A stretch of DNA of 64,000 nt from CAITNM01 sp021298215. Its GTDB lineage: Bacteria > Pseudomonadota > Alphaproteobacteria > Paracaedibacterales > CAITNM01. The notes under the pieces were generated by a model. That model saw nothing but the letters and a program-made list of their open reading frames with translations, was not told the origin of the DNA and searched no databases. Location of the stretch: contig JBKCOJ010000008.1 of NCBI GenBank assembly GCA_046309815.1, forward strand, positions 62,001 to 126,000, read 5' to 3'. The translations under genes were made by a program, and so were the position numbers. Numbering within the stretch: position 1 is the first letter of the stretch; every line of letters begins with the position of its first letter. Positions 50,327 to 59,912 of this stretch are shown in pieces.

Positions 50327-52582
50327 ATGTTTGAAAAAATGGGCACTATAGCAAAAAAAGACGTCGGCAATTTTTTGCTTAAAATATTTTTATGGTTATT
50401 TGTATTAAGCTTAAATGCTTTTGCTTCAGAGCCTTTGCATGTGCGAGGGGATTCTGCAAGTTGGAATCATCAAACCCAAGATTTGTGGATTAAGGGCCAT
50501 GTGTCCATTTTGCAGTCTGTGAATGATGGGAAACAGCGTCGCTTGACTTGCGATATGCTGCATTACAATAAAGTAACGGATAAAATTACAGCTTATGGTG
50601 GGGTTGAATTAACAGAGCCAGATGGAGATGTGTTGACGGCAGATCATCTTGAATTAGATTCTGACTTAAACACAGGGCTGCTTGAAGGAATGCGCGTTTT
50701 TACAAAAGATGCGGCGCGTTTGAGTGCTAAGTCAGCAACTCGAATAGAAGGCATGAAAACAATTTTTTTGGATGCGGATTATTCGCCATGCAAGGAGTGC
50801 GCCGAAGGGCCAGTAACATGGAAATTAGAAGCAAAAAGTGTTGAGCATAATCAAGAAGAAAAACTCATAAAATATAAGCATGTCTATCTTGTTTTTAAGG
50901 GTGTGAAAATGTTTTATATGCCGTATTTTTCTCATCCAGATCCTTCAGTTAAGCAAAAAAATGGGTTGTTAGCTCCATCTATTGGCATGAGCAAAGCGCT
51001 CGGTTTTTCGATGTCGTTGCCGTATTTATTTGCTGCAAAAGATCAAGATTTAACTATTACGCCTATATTGATGGCAAAGCAAAATCCTTTATTGGCTGCC
51101 GAATATAGGAAGCGTTTTCGTGATGGAGAAATGACTTTTGGTGGAAGTCACACGCGCATGCGTCATAATCGTAAGCTTTACACGCAAATTCCGAGGAAAG
51201 ATCGTTGGAATATCTCAAGCTCGCTTTACTGGCATATGACGGACCGAAATCGTTTAATAATGGATTTGAATCGTGCGAGTGATACAACGTATTTATCAAA
51301 ATATCGACTTAATAAGCAATCTAGTACGTTTAGCGGCCAGAAGAATCTTGTGTCCACTGTTAATTATGAACATTTTGGTGATTCGGGATATGGCACGATA
51401 CGAGGGCAAGCGTTTCAAACGGATACACCGCTTACAACACCAGTTGTTCTTCCTTATGCGCGTTATCGCTTGCAAACATCGCAGTTTAGTAACGGTAGTT
51501 ATGTAGTTTGGGATTCTAATTTCTTGAGTATTTTTAGAAGGCGTCCAGTTTTAGACGAGACTGGAAAGCAGACTTTTAGAGCATCAAGCGGCGCTTCTTG
51601 GCATCTGCCTTATACCACCTCAAACGGACACATTTTTAAAACAGTGTTGTCAACGCGGGGTGATGCTTATATGTCGCAGCGCTATAATCCAGATCAGCCA
51701 ACTATAGCAGCGCAAAAAAAATACGATAATCACGTGGAAGGAAGAGTATTTCCACAAGCATCTGTTGATTGGCGCTATCCCCTTTTATCAACGTACGATC
51801 GGGTGAATTGGGTGTTGGAACCTCGTGGTTTAATAGCACTAGCGCCTAATAAGCTTAATCGAAAAAGGTTGCCCAACGAAGATTCGAGGATGTTCACTCT
51901 TGATGACACGGCTATCTTTTTGCCAAATCGATTTGATGGAATAGACCTTGTTGATGAAGGACAACGTGGCGTGCTGGGCGTGGATAATCACATGCGCTGG
52001 GGAAGGCAACAGCGCGCATCTTTTTTCATGGGGCAAAGTTATCGATTTGACCACAAGGATATTGTCGGCAAAAATCAAGGGGAAGGGCGTCTTGCTTCTG
52101 ACTATATTTCGCGCGTGTTGTACCAACCGAATGAATGGTGGGTGATTTTTGTGCGCGGGTCATTTTTAAGAAAAAATATGCGCTCACGTTTTACTGAATG
52201 TGGAGCGAGTTTTGGTAAGCCTATCTTAAAATTAGATACATCTTATGTGCATGCACGGCGCGGTTTGAACGGGGCAGGTGCGATGATTTCGCAAATGAAC
52301 TGGCAGGTGAGTTCTGAGCTAAATGAAAACTGGAAAGTTTCCGTGGCGCAGATTCGTAACTTGAAGCATTTTCAGCGTGGAGTATTGGCGTCATTCGTAG
52401 GGCTTACGTATCAGGATGATTGTTTTGAATCGAAATTTAGTGTGTATCGAAGCAATTATAGGGACCGCGATTTAAAGCCAGATATGGGATTTTTCTTGCA
52501 GTTTAGTTTGAAAAATCTTGGTAGCTTCACGCCGTCATCGGCCCCTACGTATCCAGGGTCTATTTTAACGAATTTGAGGTAG
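50327..52582 (+). CDS. lptD: LPS-assembly protein LptD
   Basis: A 751-residue outer-membrane protein that inserts lipopolysaccharide with LptE. A signal peptide (FLWLFVLSLNAFA) is followed by an OstA/LptA-like N-domain (residues 38-170), with DYSPCKEC as the cysteine pair region, then a large beta barrel. The family block VYLVFKGVKMFYMPYFSHPDPSVKQKNGLLAPSIG is present in pieces. Another short ATG lies four codons in. It shows that the organism assembles LPS. No surA or pdxA follows, unlike in many Proteobacteria. Confidence 0.92.
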   Translation: MFEKMGTIAKKDVGNFLLKIFLWLFVLSLNAFASEPLHVRGDSASWNHQTQDLWIKGHVSILQSVNDGKQRRLTCDMLHYNKVTDKITAYGGVELTEPDGDVLTADHLELDSDLNTGLLEGMRVFTKDAARLSAKSATRIEGMKTIFLDADYSPCKECAEGPVTWKLEAKSVEHNQEEKLIKYKHVYLVFKGVKMFYMPYFSHPDPSVKQKNGLLAPSIGMSKALGFSMSLPYLFAAKDQDLTITPILMAKQNPLLAAEYRKRFRDGEMTFGGSHTRMRHNRKLYTQIPRKDRWNISSSLYWHMTDRNRLIMDLNRASDTTYLSKYRLNKQSSTFSGQKNLVSTVNYEHFGDSGYGTIRGQAFQTDTPLTTPVVLPYARYRLQTSQFSNGSYVVWDSNFLSIFRRRPVLDETGKQTFRASSGASWHLPYTTSNGHIFKTVLSTRGDAYMSQRYNPDQPTIAAQKKYDNHVEGRVFPQASVDWRYPLLSTYDRVNWVLEPRGLIALAPNKLNRKRLPNEDSRMFTLDDTAIFLPNRFDGIDLVDEGQRGVLGVDNHMRWGRQQRASFFMGQSYRFDHKDIVGKNQGEGRLASDYISRVLYQPNEWWVIFVRGSFLRKNMRSRFTECGASFGKPILKLDTSYVHARRGLNGAGAMISQMNWQVSSELNENWKVSVAQIRNLKHFQRGVLASFVGLTYQDDCFESKFSVYRSNYRDRDLKPDMGFFLQFSLKNLGSFTPSSAPTYPGSILTNLR

Positions 52583-52663
52583 ACTTATCTATCTTTTATC
52601 CCTTCATCCTGCAAAAACTCAGCAGAGATAACGTTTGAAAGATATTAATTTATCTTTTCATCG

Positions 52664-53110
52664 TTATGCTTTTTGCTGTTCTAACCATTTTTTATGACGC
52701 TTTTCGTCCTCAAAACTTTGTTGAAGGACATCAATAGCATCATCCCATATGTCGGTACGCTCATTCATCTTTTTATATGCAGTATTCGTATCTTCTTCAT
52801 TGCTCAGCATCGCCGACAAGATTGCTTCATCTCCCATTAAATTAGCTAGTACGACTTTTCCTTTTGTTAACAATCCTTTTGGGGTATCTGAAAGCTTTGG
52901 CACTTCATAATCATGTTTTTGTAAAAGCTTAGAAAGTTGTTTGATGTGGTGCAAATGATCGTTCTTAAACTCTTTTAAGTGTTCTTTATAGAGATCTTTC
53001 TCTATCTTAGAAATAGCCAGTTCATAAGCTTCTACCGCAGCATATTCTAATTCCAATAATTCCAACATGCTGTTGCCAAAATCTTTTTGTGTTCCAACCA
53101 TAGTAACCAT
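52664..53110 (-). CDS. Ferritin-like DUF2383 protein
   Basis: A 148-residue four-helix protein. Helix motifs LELLELEYAAVEAYELAISKI and EFKNDHLHHIKQLSKLL, then EEDTNTAYKKM and FEDEKRHKKWLEQQ, place Glu and His residues at ferritin-like positions as in the DUF2383 family. Either metal binding or a stress/spore-related role is possible. GAGGGGGT precedes the first ATG; the second ATG is three codons on. Monocistronic and divergent from the small membrane protein gene. Confidence 0.75.
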   Translation of the reverse strand: MVTMVGTQKDFGNSMLELLELEYAAVEAYELAISKIEKDLYKEHLKEFKNDHLHHIKQLSKLLQKHDYEVPKLSDTPKGLLTKGKVVLANLMGDEAILSAMLSNEEDTNTAYKKMNERTDIWDDAIDVLQQSFEDEKRHKKWLEQQKA

Positions 53111-53257
53111 AGATACCCCCTCACTTAATTTGACTACAAACTAACTAATTTGATTTATGGTGACTAGGTGAAAATTAGGGATTATTTCATGTTGTAAGAT
53201 AATGATGATTCATTTACTGTGTTATCACCTCAATTATAAAAATTAAGGGAGGGAGCC

Positions 53258-53542
53258 ATGGGCATACAAGATATTCCACAAAAAATAATAGAAAAACGAG
53301 GCTCTTTTAATGAGTCACAATTAGCAACTGCGCTTGAACTTACTAAGCTTGTTTGTCAGTCTACAAAATCTGCTGATACGCAGGATAAGGTAATGAATAT
53401 TTTTTTCTTTTTTTACAATAATATTAAAGAAATTACGCCGCCACCTTTAGATAAAAAAATTAATAAAAAATACTTAGTGATAATAATATCCATTTTTACA
53501 GTGATGGTGTGCATAGCGGCCTATTATTTTTTGCTGCATTGA
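53258..53542 (+). CDS. Small tail-anchored membrane protein, hypothetical
   Basis: A 94-residue protein with a strong ribosome site (GGGAGGGAG). The first 65 residues are soluble and helical (NESQLATALELTKLVCQS), and the C-terminal helix KYLVIIISIFTVMVCIAAYYF is a single membrane anchor followed by two residues. This tail-anchored layout is typical of small inner-membrane or secreted effectors. No family known. Convergent with dnaE, 12 bases apart. Confidence 0.6.
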   Translation: MGIQDIPQKIIEKRGSFNESQLATALELTKLVCQSTKSADTQDKVMNIFFFFYNNIKEITPPPLDKKINKKYLVIIISIFTVMVCIAAYYFLLH

Positions 53543-53554
53543 AATGAATGATAT

Positions 53555-56500
53555 TCACTCTTCGCACCAGGTTATGAGTTGGTGGTATATATGGGTATTG
53601 ATGGCTTTTTTACCCAAGCTGATGGTGGCTGGAATGCCGATGGACTCTTTAGAAAATTCAAGAATTACTTCGCAGGTCCCAGCTGGAAGAGCTTGAATTT
53701 CTTGAAGTAGTCCTTTGATGGGTTTGTTTGCGGAAATTTTTAAATTGATAGATGTAAAAGGTTGTAAGTCGTCAAGTTTATAAATTTTATTAGCGGTTAA
53801 GCGTATTTGCTCGGCATCTTTTTTGATGCCAATTTCTAGCACAAGGAGCGTGCCTTCTATTAGGAATTCTAGTGATTGGGAATATACTTCGCTAAATAGC
53901 GTGACTTCAAAGGTACCCTCTTGATCAGACATGCTGAGAAACGCATATTTTTGCCCTGTTTTTCCAGTTCGAACTGTCATGCTAAGCAAGACGCCCGCTA
54001 TACGAATGGCATTAGAAGATGTGCTCGCAAAAGCGGATGAAGGAGTTAGATGAAGCTGATCAAGCTGGTGTTTATAAGCATTGAGAGGATGATCCGAAAG
54101 GTAAAATCCGAGAGCTTCAAATTCTTTTTGCAAAGATGTTAAGCCATCCCAAGCAGGCATATCAGGTAGTTTGAATGCAACGCCATGATCAATATCACCC
54201 CCAAATAAACTTTTCTGGGTGCTTTTAGCAGCCTCTGCTTTTTTTGAAGCGATGTAGCTGATATGTTCTATAGCTTCAAAAAGTGCTCTTCTATTAGGTT
54301 CTAGGCAGTCAAATGCTCCAGCCTGGATTAGATTTTCGAGAAGACGTTTGTTTAAATATTTTGCATCAACGCGCTCGATGAAATTTGTCATATTTGTAAA
54401 ACATAGGTTACCGCGTACTTCGGCAATGGCATTAATCGCTTGTTCACCAACATTTTTAATGGCACTTAAGCCAAAACGCACTGCATCTCCTTCAGCAGTG
54501 AACTGAGCAAAAGAATGATTAATATCGGGCGGTAACAATACCAATCCCATGCGGTCCATATCTTGTTTGTACGCATTAATTTTGTCGGTATTGTGCATGT
54601 CAGCACTCATGGATGCAGCAAAGAAAGCTGTTGGAAAGTTAGCTTTGAGATATGCCGTTTGATAGGCCAAAAGGGCATAAGGGGCAGAGTGTGATTTGTT
54701 GAATCCATACCCTGCGAACTTAGCCATTTGATCAAAGAGTGTCGTGGCTATTCCCGGGGTGATGCCTTTTTCAATGGCGCCACTTGTAAATTTTTCGCGC
54801 TGCGCATCCATTTCTGCTTTGATTTTTTTACCCATGGCGCGACGAAGCATGTCAGCGGCACCCAGAGTATATCCACCAATTACCTGAGCTATTTGCATAA
54901 CCTGCTCCTGGTAGACCATAACGCCGTATGTAGGGGCAAGGATAGATTCAAGCTCAGGTGCCAAGAATACAACAGGTTCTTGACCATGCTTACAGGCAAG
55001 ATATCTTGGAATATCATCCATTGGGCCTGGACGATATAGAGCAACAAGGGCGATGAGATCTTCAAAGCGATCAGGGCGAAGCTTACGTAACACATCACGC
55101 ATACCGGCACTTTCCAGCTGGAAGATGCCGACAACATTAACGTTGCATAACAGCTCAAACGTTTTTTTATCATCGAGAGGAATAGATTGAATTGTAAAAT
55201 CAGCAAAAATGGGATTTGATGCACGAACAATTTGACACGCATGTTCGATAATGCTGAGGGTTTTGAGGCCTAAGAAATCGAATTTTACAAGTCCTGCTAA
55301 TTCAACGTATTTCATGCTGAATTGCGTTGCGGGCAGGCTAGAGCTTTCATCTTTGAAAAGAGGAACGAGTTCAGTTAAAGGTCGGTCTCCAATAACGACG
55401 CCTGCTGCATGGGTTGAGGCATGTCGGTATAAACCTTCAAGTTTTTTGCCGATTTCAACCATTTTTGCAACCGTATCATCTTCATCGCATGCTTGGCGAA
55501 TGGCTGGTTCTATCTCAATTGCTTGCTCTAGAGTAACAGGGTTAGCTGGGTTATTAGGAACGAGCTTGCAGATGCGATCAACAACGGGATAAGGGATTTG
55601 TAATACCCGTCCGACATCGCGAAGCACAGCTCGTGCTTGAAGTTTACCAAAGGTGATAATGTGTGCAACTTTGTCGCTGCCGTATTTTTGCTGCACATAT
55701 TGTAATACCTCGTCGCGACGATCTTGGCAGAAGTCGATATCAAAGTCCGGCATGGAAACGCGTTCTGGATTTAAAAAGCGTTCAAAAATTAGGGTGAATC
55801 GAATGGGATCCATATCCGTGATGGTAAGCGACCATGCAACTAAGGAACCAGCTCCTGATCCACGACCTGGTCCTACAGGAATTTTTTGAGATTTAGCCCA
55901 TTTGATGAAATCAGCAACAATTAAAAAATAGCCACAAAAGCCCATGTGCTTGATGATGCCTATCTCATAATTGAGGCGCTCTTGGTATTGCTGGCGGATT
56001 TGTGAGTGAGAGTTTTCTTCAAAGCGCGAGAAGACCTCTTTTTGCAGGCGCTTTTCTAGACCTTCTTGGGCTTGAACGAGCAGTTCCTCTTCTTCGCTGC
56101 GCCCATTGTCGCTATCAAAATGAGGGAGGATAGGATCATGAACGGTTGGCATGAAGCGACAGCGTTTGGCAATAGCGACAGTATTTTGAATAGCTTCAGG
56201 GAGATCTTTAAATAGCGCTACCATTTCGTCGGAGCTTTTGAAATAGTGATGAGGAGTTACTGTACGGCGATCATCCTGGGTAACGTAGGTACTGTTTGCA
56301 ATGCAAAGGAGGGCATCGTGAGCTTCAAAGTAGCTAGGATCAGAAAAATAGGCATTGTTGGTTGCAACAAGTGGAATATTGTGTTCGTATGCTTTTTCAA
56401 TAAAAGTACTCTCCAATACTTGCTCATTATTAGTGCCATGACGTTGAAGTTCTATGTAAAGGCTATCTGCGAAAAGTGTTTTGAGTTGTATCAAGAAGTC

Positions 56501-56971
56501 ATTGGCCTCGTCAGTTACTTTTTGATCTTTTGCATCATTTTGTAAGGATATTGATAAAAGTTGTCCCCAAACACCTTCCACGCCCCCTGTTAAGGCAATA
56601 AGACCTTTTGTGCGGTCTTTTAGATAATCAAAGGGAACGCACAAAGAGTCGTGGTTGGGTGTTGGGTTTAAATAAAGAAAGCTGACGAGATCAAGCAGGT
56701 TCTTGTATCCTTCTTTTGAGGCGACAAGAAGTACCAAAGGACCGGTTATATTATTAATTTTAATGTTGAGCTCACAGCCTGTAATGGGCTGTATACCAGA
56801 GCTTGCGCATAGCATGGCAATTTCAAGGGCGCCAAAAAGGTTGTTAGTATCCGTAATAGCAACAGCAGGCTGATCAAATTTTTGGCAAAGTTTGGGTATA
56901 GACTGAATTTTTATAGCGCCTTCTGCTAGAGAATAGGCGCTATGTACGCGTAAATGAATGAATTCGGCCAT
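53555..56971 (-). CDS. dnaE: DNA polymerase III alpha subunit
   Basis: A 1138-residue replicative polymerase. The N-terminal PHP domain has HSAYSLAEG. The polymerase core has GPGRGSGAGSLVAW and the catalytic aspartates in MPDFDIDFCQDRR, plus YQEQVMQIAQ and FNKSHSAPYALLAYQTAYLK in the thumb/fingers. The C-terminal OB-fold (IRIAGVLLSMTVRTGKTGQKYAFLSMSDQEG in parts) and tau-binding tail finish it. Length and domain order match DnaE1 rather than DnaE2 (ImuC). Stands alone on the minus strand. Confidence 0.96.
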   Translation of the reverse strand: MAEFIHLRVHSAYSLAEGAIKIQSIPKLCQKFDQPAVAITDTNNLFGALEIAMLCASSGIQPITGCELNIKINNITGPLVLLVASKEGYKNLLDLVSFLYLNPTPNHDSLCVPFDYLKDRTKGLIALTGGVEGVWGQLLSISLQNDAKDQKVTDEANDFLIQLKTLFADSLYIELQRHGTNNEQVLESTFIEKAYEHNIPLVATNNAYFSDPSYFEAHDALLCIANSTYVTQDDRRTVTPHHYFKSSDEMVALFKDLPEAIQNTVAIAKRCRFMPTVHDPILPHFDSDNGRSEEEELLVQAQEGLEKRLQKEVFSRFEENSHSQIRQQYQERLNYEIGIIKHMGFCGYFLIVADFIKWAKSQKIPVGPGRGSGAGSLVAWSLTITDMDPIRFTLIFERFLNPERVSMPDFDIDFCQDRRDEVLQYVQQKYGSDKVAHIITFGKLQARAVLRDVGRVLQIPYPVVDRICKLVPNNPANPVTLEQAIEIEPAIRQACDEDDTVAKMVEIGKKLEGLYRHASTHAAGVVIGDRPLTELVPLFKDESSSLPATQFSMKYVELAGLVKFDFLGLKTLSIIEHACQIVRASNPIFADFTIQSIPLDDKKTFELLCNVNVVGIFQLESAGMRDVLRKLRPDRFEDLIALVALYRPGPMDDIPRYLACKHGQEPVVFLAPELESILAPTYGVMVYQEQVMQIAQVIGGYTLGAADMLRRAMGKKIKAEMDAQREKFTSGAIEKGITPGIATTLFDQMAKFAGYGFNKSHSAPYALLAYQTAYLKANFPTAFFAASMSADMHNTDKINAYKQDMDRMGLVLLPPDINHSFAQFTAEGDAVRFGLSAIKNVGEQAINAIAEVRGNLCFTNMTNFIERVDAKYLNKRLLENLIQAGAFDCLEPNRRALFEAIEHISYIASKKAEAAKSTQKSLFGGDIDHGVAFKLPDMPAWDGLTSLQKEFEALGFYLSDHPLNAYKHQLDQLHLTPSSAFASTSSNAIRIAGVLLSMTVRTGKTGQKYAFLSMSDQEGTFEVTLFSEVYSQSLEFLIEGTLLVLEIGIKKDAEQIRLTANKIYKLDDLQPFTSINLKISANKPIKGLLQEIQALPAGTCEVILEFSKESIGIPATISLGKKAINTHIYHQLITWCEE

Positions 56972-57053
56972 GCGATGCTAGTAAATAATAGTATCCATAA
57001 TGTGCCGAACTCAGGAATTGTTTTCAAGAGTTTCTAGCTTTAAAGGATAAACT

Positions 57054-57506
57054 TTAGCGCTTATCCTTAGCTGAAACATCATTCCAAAAACGTTCTAATT
57101 TTTGTAAAGAACTTCCCAACAAGGCCAAGGTTTCTTTTCCTTCTTTTTTATTCAAGCCTTCTGCGTGACTTTGGAAAATTCTGTCAAATTTTTTGTAAAG
57201 TTCCAATCCTTTTGGAGATAGCTTTACATGACAAGAACGGCGATCATGCGGAGTTGGAATTTGAAGAATGTATTCATTTTGAACCATTTTGCGTAGGTTG
57301 TATGACACATTCGAGCCAAGATAATAGCCTCTGTTTGTTAGTTCACCTATGGTCAATTGATTAGGTCCAATGTTACATAACACAATTGTTTGTACGTTGT
57401 TTATATCAAAGATGCCTAAGTGATCTAATTCTGCTTTTACCACATCTAAAAACAAGCGGTGAAGGCGCTCTAAAGATTGGACTGAGTTAAAATATTCTTC
57501 TTTCAT
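57054..57506 (-). CDS. MarR-family regulator (LdtR/PetP-like)
   Basis: A 150-residue MarR winged-helix protein. The wing/recognition region reads LTIGELTNRGYYLGSNVSYNLRKMVQNEYI, and HDRRSCHVKLSPKG is the wing. The N-terminal helices match the alphaproteobacterial LdtR/PetP group, where LdtR governs L,D-transpeptidase and stress genes. Its target is not known here. The promoter region holds a TTAA-N7-TTAA by chance frequency. Same strand as dnaE, 82 bases from it. Confidence 0.85.
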   Translation of the reverse strand: MKEEYFNSVQSLERLHRLFLDVVKAELDHLGIFDINNVQTIVLCNIGPNQLTIGELTNRGYYLGSNVSYNLRKMVQNEYILQIPTPHDRRSCHVKLSPKGLELYKKFDRIFQSHAEGLNKKEGKETLALLGSSLQKLERFWNDVSAKDKR

Positions 57507-57743
57507 CGTACTACATGCACTTATCGATATTGATTCGACTATACGACTAAATAGTTAAAATTAAATTAATATACTGTACAAAAAATAGCAAAATATTTGA
57601 TCAATGCTTTATTTTTTGTTTTTTTAATAAATATATCAGTAATTTAAAAGTATTAAGTTTTTTATAGCGCTACTGCTTGACACAGTACTTAAGAATTACA
57701 TTACAGAGATGGTATTATTTATAAAAACTAGAAGAAGGTCTAA

Positions 57744-57803
57744 ATGAAGATACATAATAAATTGCTAATTTTTAATTATTTTTTGCAAATTTTGTATGAA
57801 TAA
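57744..57803 (+). other. Tiny ORF with ribosome site (19 codons), doubtful
   Basis: A 19-residue frame (MKIHNKLLIFNYFLQILYE) with AGAAGG five bases before the ATG, overlapping the 3' end of prs on the opposite strand. A TTGACA lies 66 bases upstream, but no good -10 is at the expected distance. In such AT-rich DNA it may be chance. Confidence 0.2.
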
Positions 57804-58658
57804 AGGTGCAATATTTAATATTTCGAATTTACTGGGGAGATTTTCATGAGTGATGCTATTTGTAATGGTGATTTTTTTAAGTGGCGAGTTTTCCAAATCA
57901 GAAGCTGCTTGTCCTGAGAGTACAGCGTGGCTTGCAAAGGCTTCAACTGATAAGGCTCCGCATTGCACCAAGAGATCTGTGGCTTTACATAAAGTTTTCC
58001 CGGTATCGATAATATCATCAATAATGATACAGTGATGATTTGAAACATTACCTGTTATTTTGTCCATTTGACATATATTAGGGGCTTGCCTGGTTTTATT
58101 AATGACCGCTAAGTCTGTTTTGAGTAATTCACTTAATTTGCGTGCTCGTGTAGTGCCTCCACTATCTGGTGAAACAATCACAATATTTGAGCGGTTCTTA
58201 AGTGGCTCAATGAAAAGGGCGGTTGCGTCTATGTTTTTTATGTTTATTTTAAAGAACTCTTCTGAATGTTGTGAATGAAGATCAAGTGTTATTACATGAT
58301 GAGCTCCTGTTGCTTCAAGAAGAGTTGCAACTAGACGAGCTGAGACAGGACCAAAAGGGTATGAGGGCTTATCTTGGCGGCTATACCCAAAATACGGAAT
58401 GAGAGCGGTAATACAATTTGCTCCGGCATGCTTTGCTGCATCTATTAGCAATAACAATTCGATTAGATTATCATTGGTGGGTTTTGATGTTGATTGCACA
58501 ATGATTACGTCATCATCACGTATATTATCTATTATCTGTATTCGTAATTCGCCATCTTGAAATCGTTTGATATGAGTTATTGTGGATTTGATATTAAGGT
58601 CTTTACTGAGCTGTTGTGCTAGTTTTGGATTGCTGGTGCCGGCGATAATTCGGGTCAT
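57765..58658 (-). CDS. prs: Ribose-phosphate pyrophosphokinase
   Basis: Makes PRPP from ribose-5-phosphate and ATP. The 297-residue chain is shorter than the normal 310-320. The PRPP loop CIIIDDIIDTGKTLC and the phosphate loop SPDSGGTTRARKL are intact, and FQDGELRIQI and YFGYSRQDKP are near standard. The catalytic flexible loop (INKTRQAPNICQMDKITGNV) differs clearly from the KRR type, so it may belong to a divergent Prs group. Its 5' end is 171 bases from the divergent TSUP gene, a region with nothing further recognised. Confidence 0.9.
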   Translation of the reverse strand: MTRIIAGTSNPKLAQQLSKDLNIKSTITHIKRFQDGELRIQIIDNIRDDDVIIVQSTSKPTNDNLIELLLLIDAAKHAGANCITALIPYFGYSRQDKPSYPFGPVSARLVATLLEATGAHHVITLDLHSQHSEEFFKINIKNIDATALFIEPLKNRSNIVIVSPDSGGTTRARKLSELLKTDLAVINKTRQAPNICQMDKITGNVSNHHCIIIDDIIDTGKTLCKATDLLVQCGALSVEAFASHAVLSGQAASDLENSPLKKITITNSITHENLPSKFEILNIAPLFIQNLQKIIKN

Positions 58659-58829
58659 ACTATTTTCATCATTTATAAAGCTTTATTCCAAAAAATTATT
58701 TAGCTATAAACGGGAGTTCCATTTCTAGTTTGATAATAATAAAGCTAACAAGAAATTAATATTTCAAGAAGAGGAATTTTCTAGTTTTGCAGCCCTGACA
58801 AGTTCAAAAAAATAGTTTATTATAGAATA

Positions 58830-59912
58830 ATGGAACTCGTATATTTACCAATGGCTGATGTTTATTTATCTTTGCCTTTGCTTTTTGCAATAGGTTTAGG
58901 TGGTGGTATTTTATCATCTATGTTAGGGATTGGTGGTGGAATTCTTATCACGCCTAGCTTGATGAGTATAGGTGTTCCTTCCGTTGTAGCAATTGCTACC
59001 CAATTAAATAACTCAGTGGGTACTAATTTCAGCGGATTTCTAGCCTATCAGCAAGAGCGAGATGTCGATCTTAGTTTGGCATGGTATTTATTTATGGGCG
59101 GCCTTGCGGGTGCTTTAGTGGAAGGATTAACCCTTACGCAGGTTGAAAGTAAAGCAGGGAGTTATGCTGTCTTAAAAATCATTGTTTTTTTCGTCGTGAT
59201 CATTAGTAGTGTTATCACTTTCATTCAATCACAACGTCCAATTCAGCCTCGTGTAGAAAAGGGTGCGATGATGCGCCGATGGATGATCTACTTTCCGTGG
59301 CATAAGATTTTTCTCAGATCCCGAGTTGAAATGAGTATTTTGGTGCCGCTTGGGGTTGGATTTTTGACAGGCACCATTACAACCAGTATAGGTGGTGGTA
59401 ATAGCCTTTTAATGGCGCCGATTATTATGTACTTATTGGGGCGTAGTTCGCCTGTTGTTGCAGGAACTTCATTATTGGCTGGTTTTGGTATCAATGTGGT
59501 AGTAACGTTTATTACAAGTATTGGTAGGGCGCCGGTTGATTTTGTTTTGCTGGTTATACTCAGCATTAGTAGTATTATTGGATCGTTGATTGGATCACGT
59601 TTGGCATATAAGTTTCGCACGCAAACATTGAAAGTATTTGGTAGCATTGTTTTAATGGCTATTGCCTTAAAAATGTATCTTGATTTGAAGGCTGTACATT
59701 GGCAAACAACATCCAGAAGTCAAAATTTCTTTCATAAGTTTCCTTCTGTGTTAAAAAAAATTCAGGCCATGCCTGAGCAAAAATGGATGCTGCCTATTGC
59801 TCAATATGCTCATGATTTTCCTGTAGAGTACACAGTGATTTCTCTTGTCTGCGTGACAATTTTTGCGTGTATTATGCAATTTGCTAATAATTACATAACT
59901 CGGCGTATGTAA
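58830..59912 (+). CDS. TSUP/TauE-SafE family sulfite or anion exporter
   Basis: A 360-residue membrane protein with eight or more segments. Both family repeats begin with G-G-G motifs: GLGGGILSSMLGIGGGILITP and TGTITTSIGGGNSLLMAPI. Members export sulfite, sulfoacetate or related anions. An ATG eight codons in (58851) is an alternative start. Its stop overlaps the potF ATG as TAATG, which ties it to the putrescine ABC genes; no reason for that pairing is evident. The C-terminal 60 residues carry one extra membrane helix. Confidence 0.87.
   Translation: MELVYLPMADVYLSLPLLFAIGLGGGILSSMLGIGGGILITPSLMSIGVPSVVAIATQLNNSVGTNFSGFLAYQQERDVDLSLAWYLFMGGLAGALVEGLTLTQVESKAGSYAVLKIIVFFVVIISSVITFIQSQRPIQPRVEKGAMMRRWMIYFPWHKIFLRSRVEMSILVPLGVGFLTGTITTSIGGGNSLLMAPIIMYLLGRSSPVVAGTSLLAGFGINVVVTFITSIGRAPVDFVLLVILSISSIIGSLIGSRLAYKFRTQTLKVFGSIVLMAIALKMYLDLKAVHWQTTSRSQNFFHKFPSVLKKIQAMPEQKWMLPIAQYAHDFPVEYTVISLVCVTIFACIMQFANNYITRRM

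Noticed and set aside
57555..57569. TTAA-N7-TTAA before the MarR gene as a CtrA site
   Set aside because: It lacks the final C and is made of pure A/T in a very AT-rich gap. Several such matches are expected by chance in 64 kb.
57678..57705. Promoter for the 19-codon ORF
   Set aside because: TTGACA is present, but at 17 bases the -10 is only ATTACA; the expected TATAAT-like hexamer is not at the right spacing.
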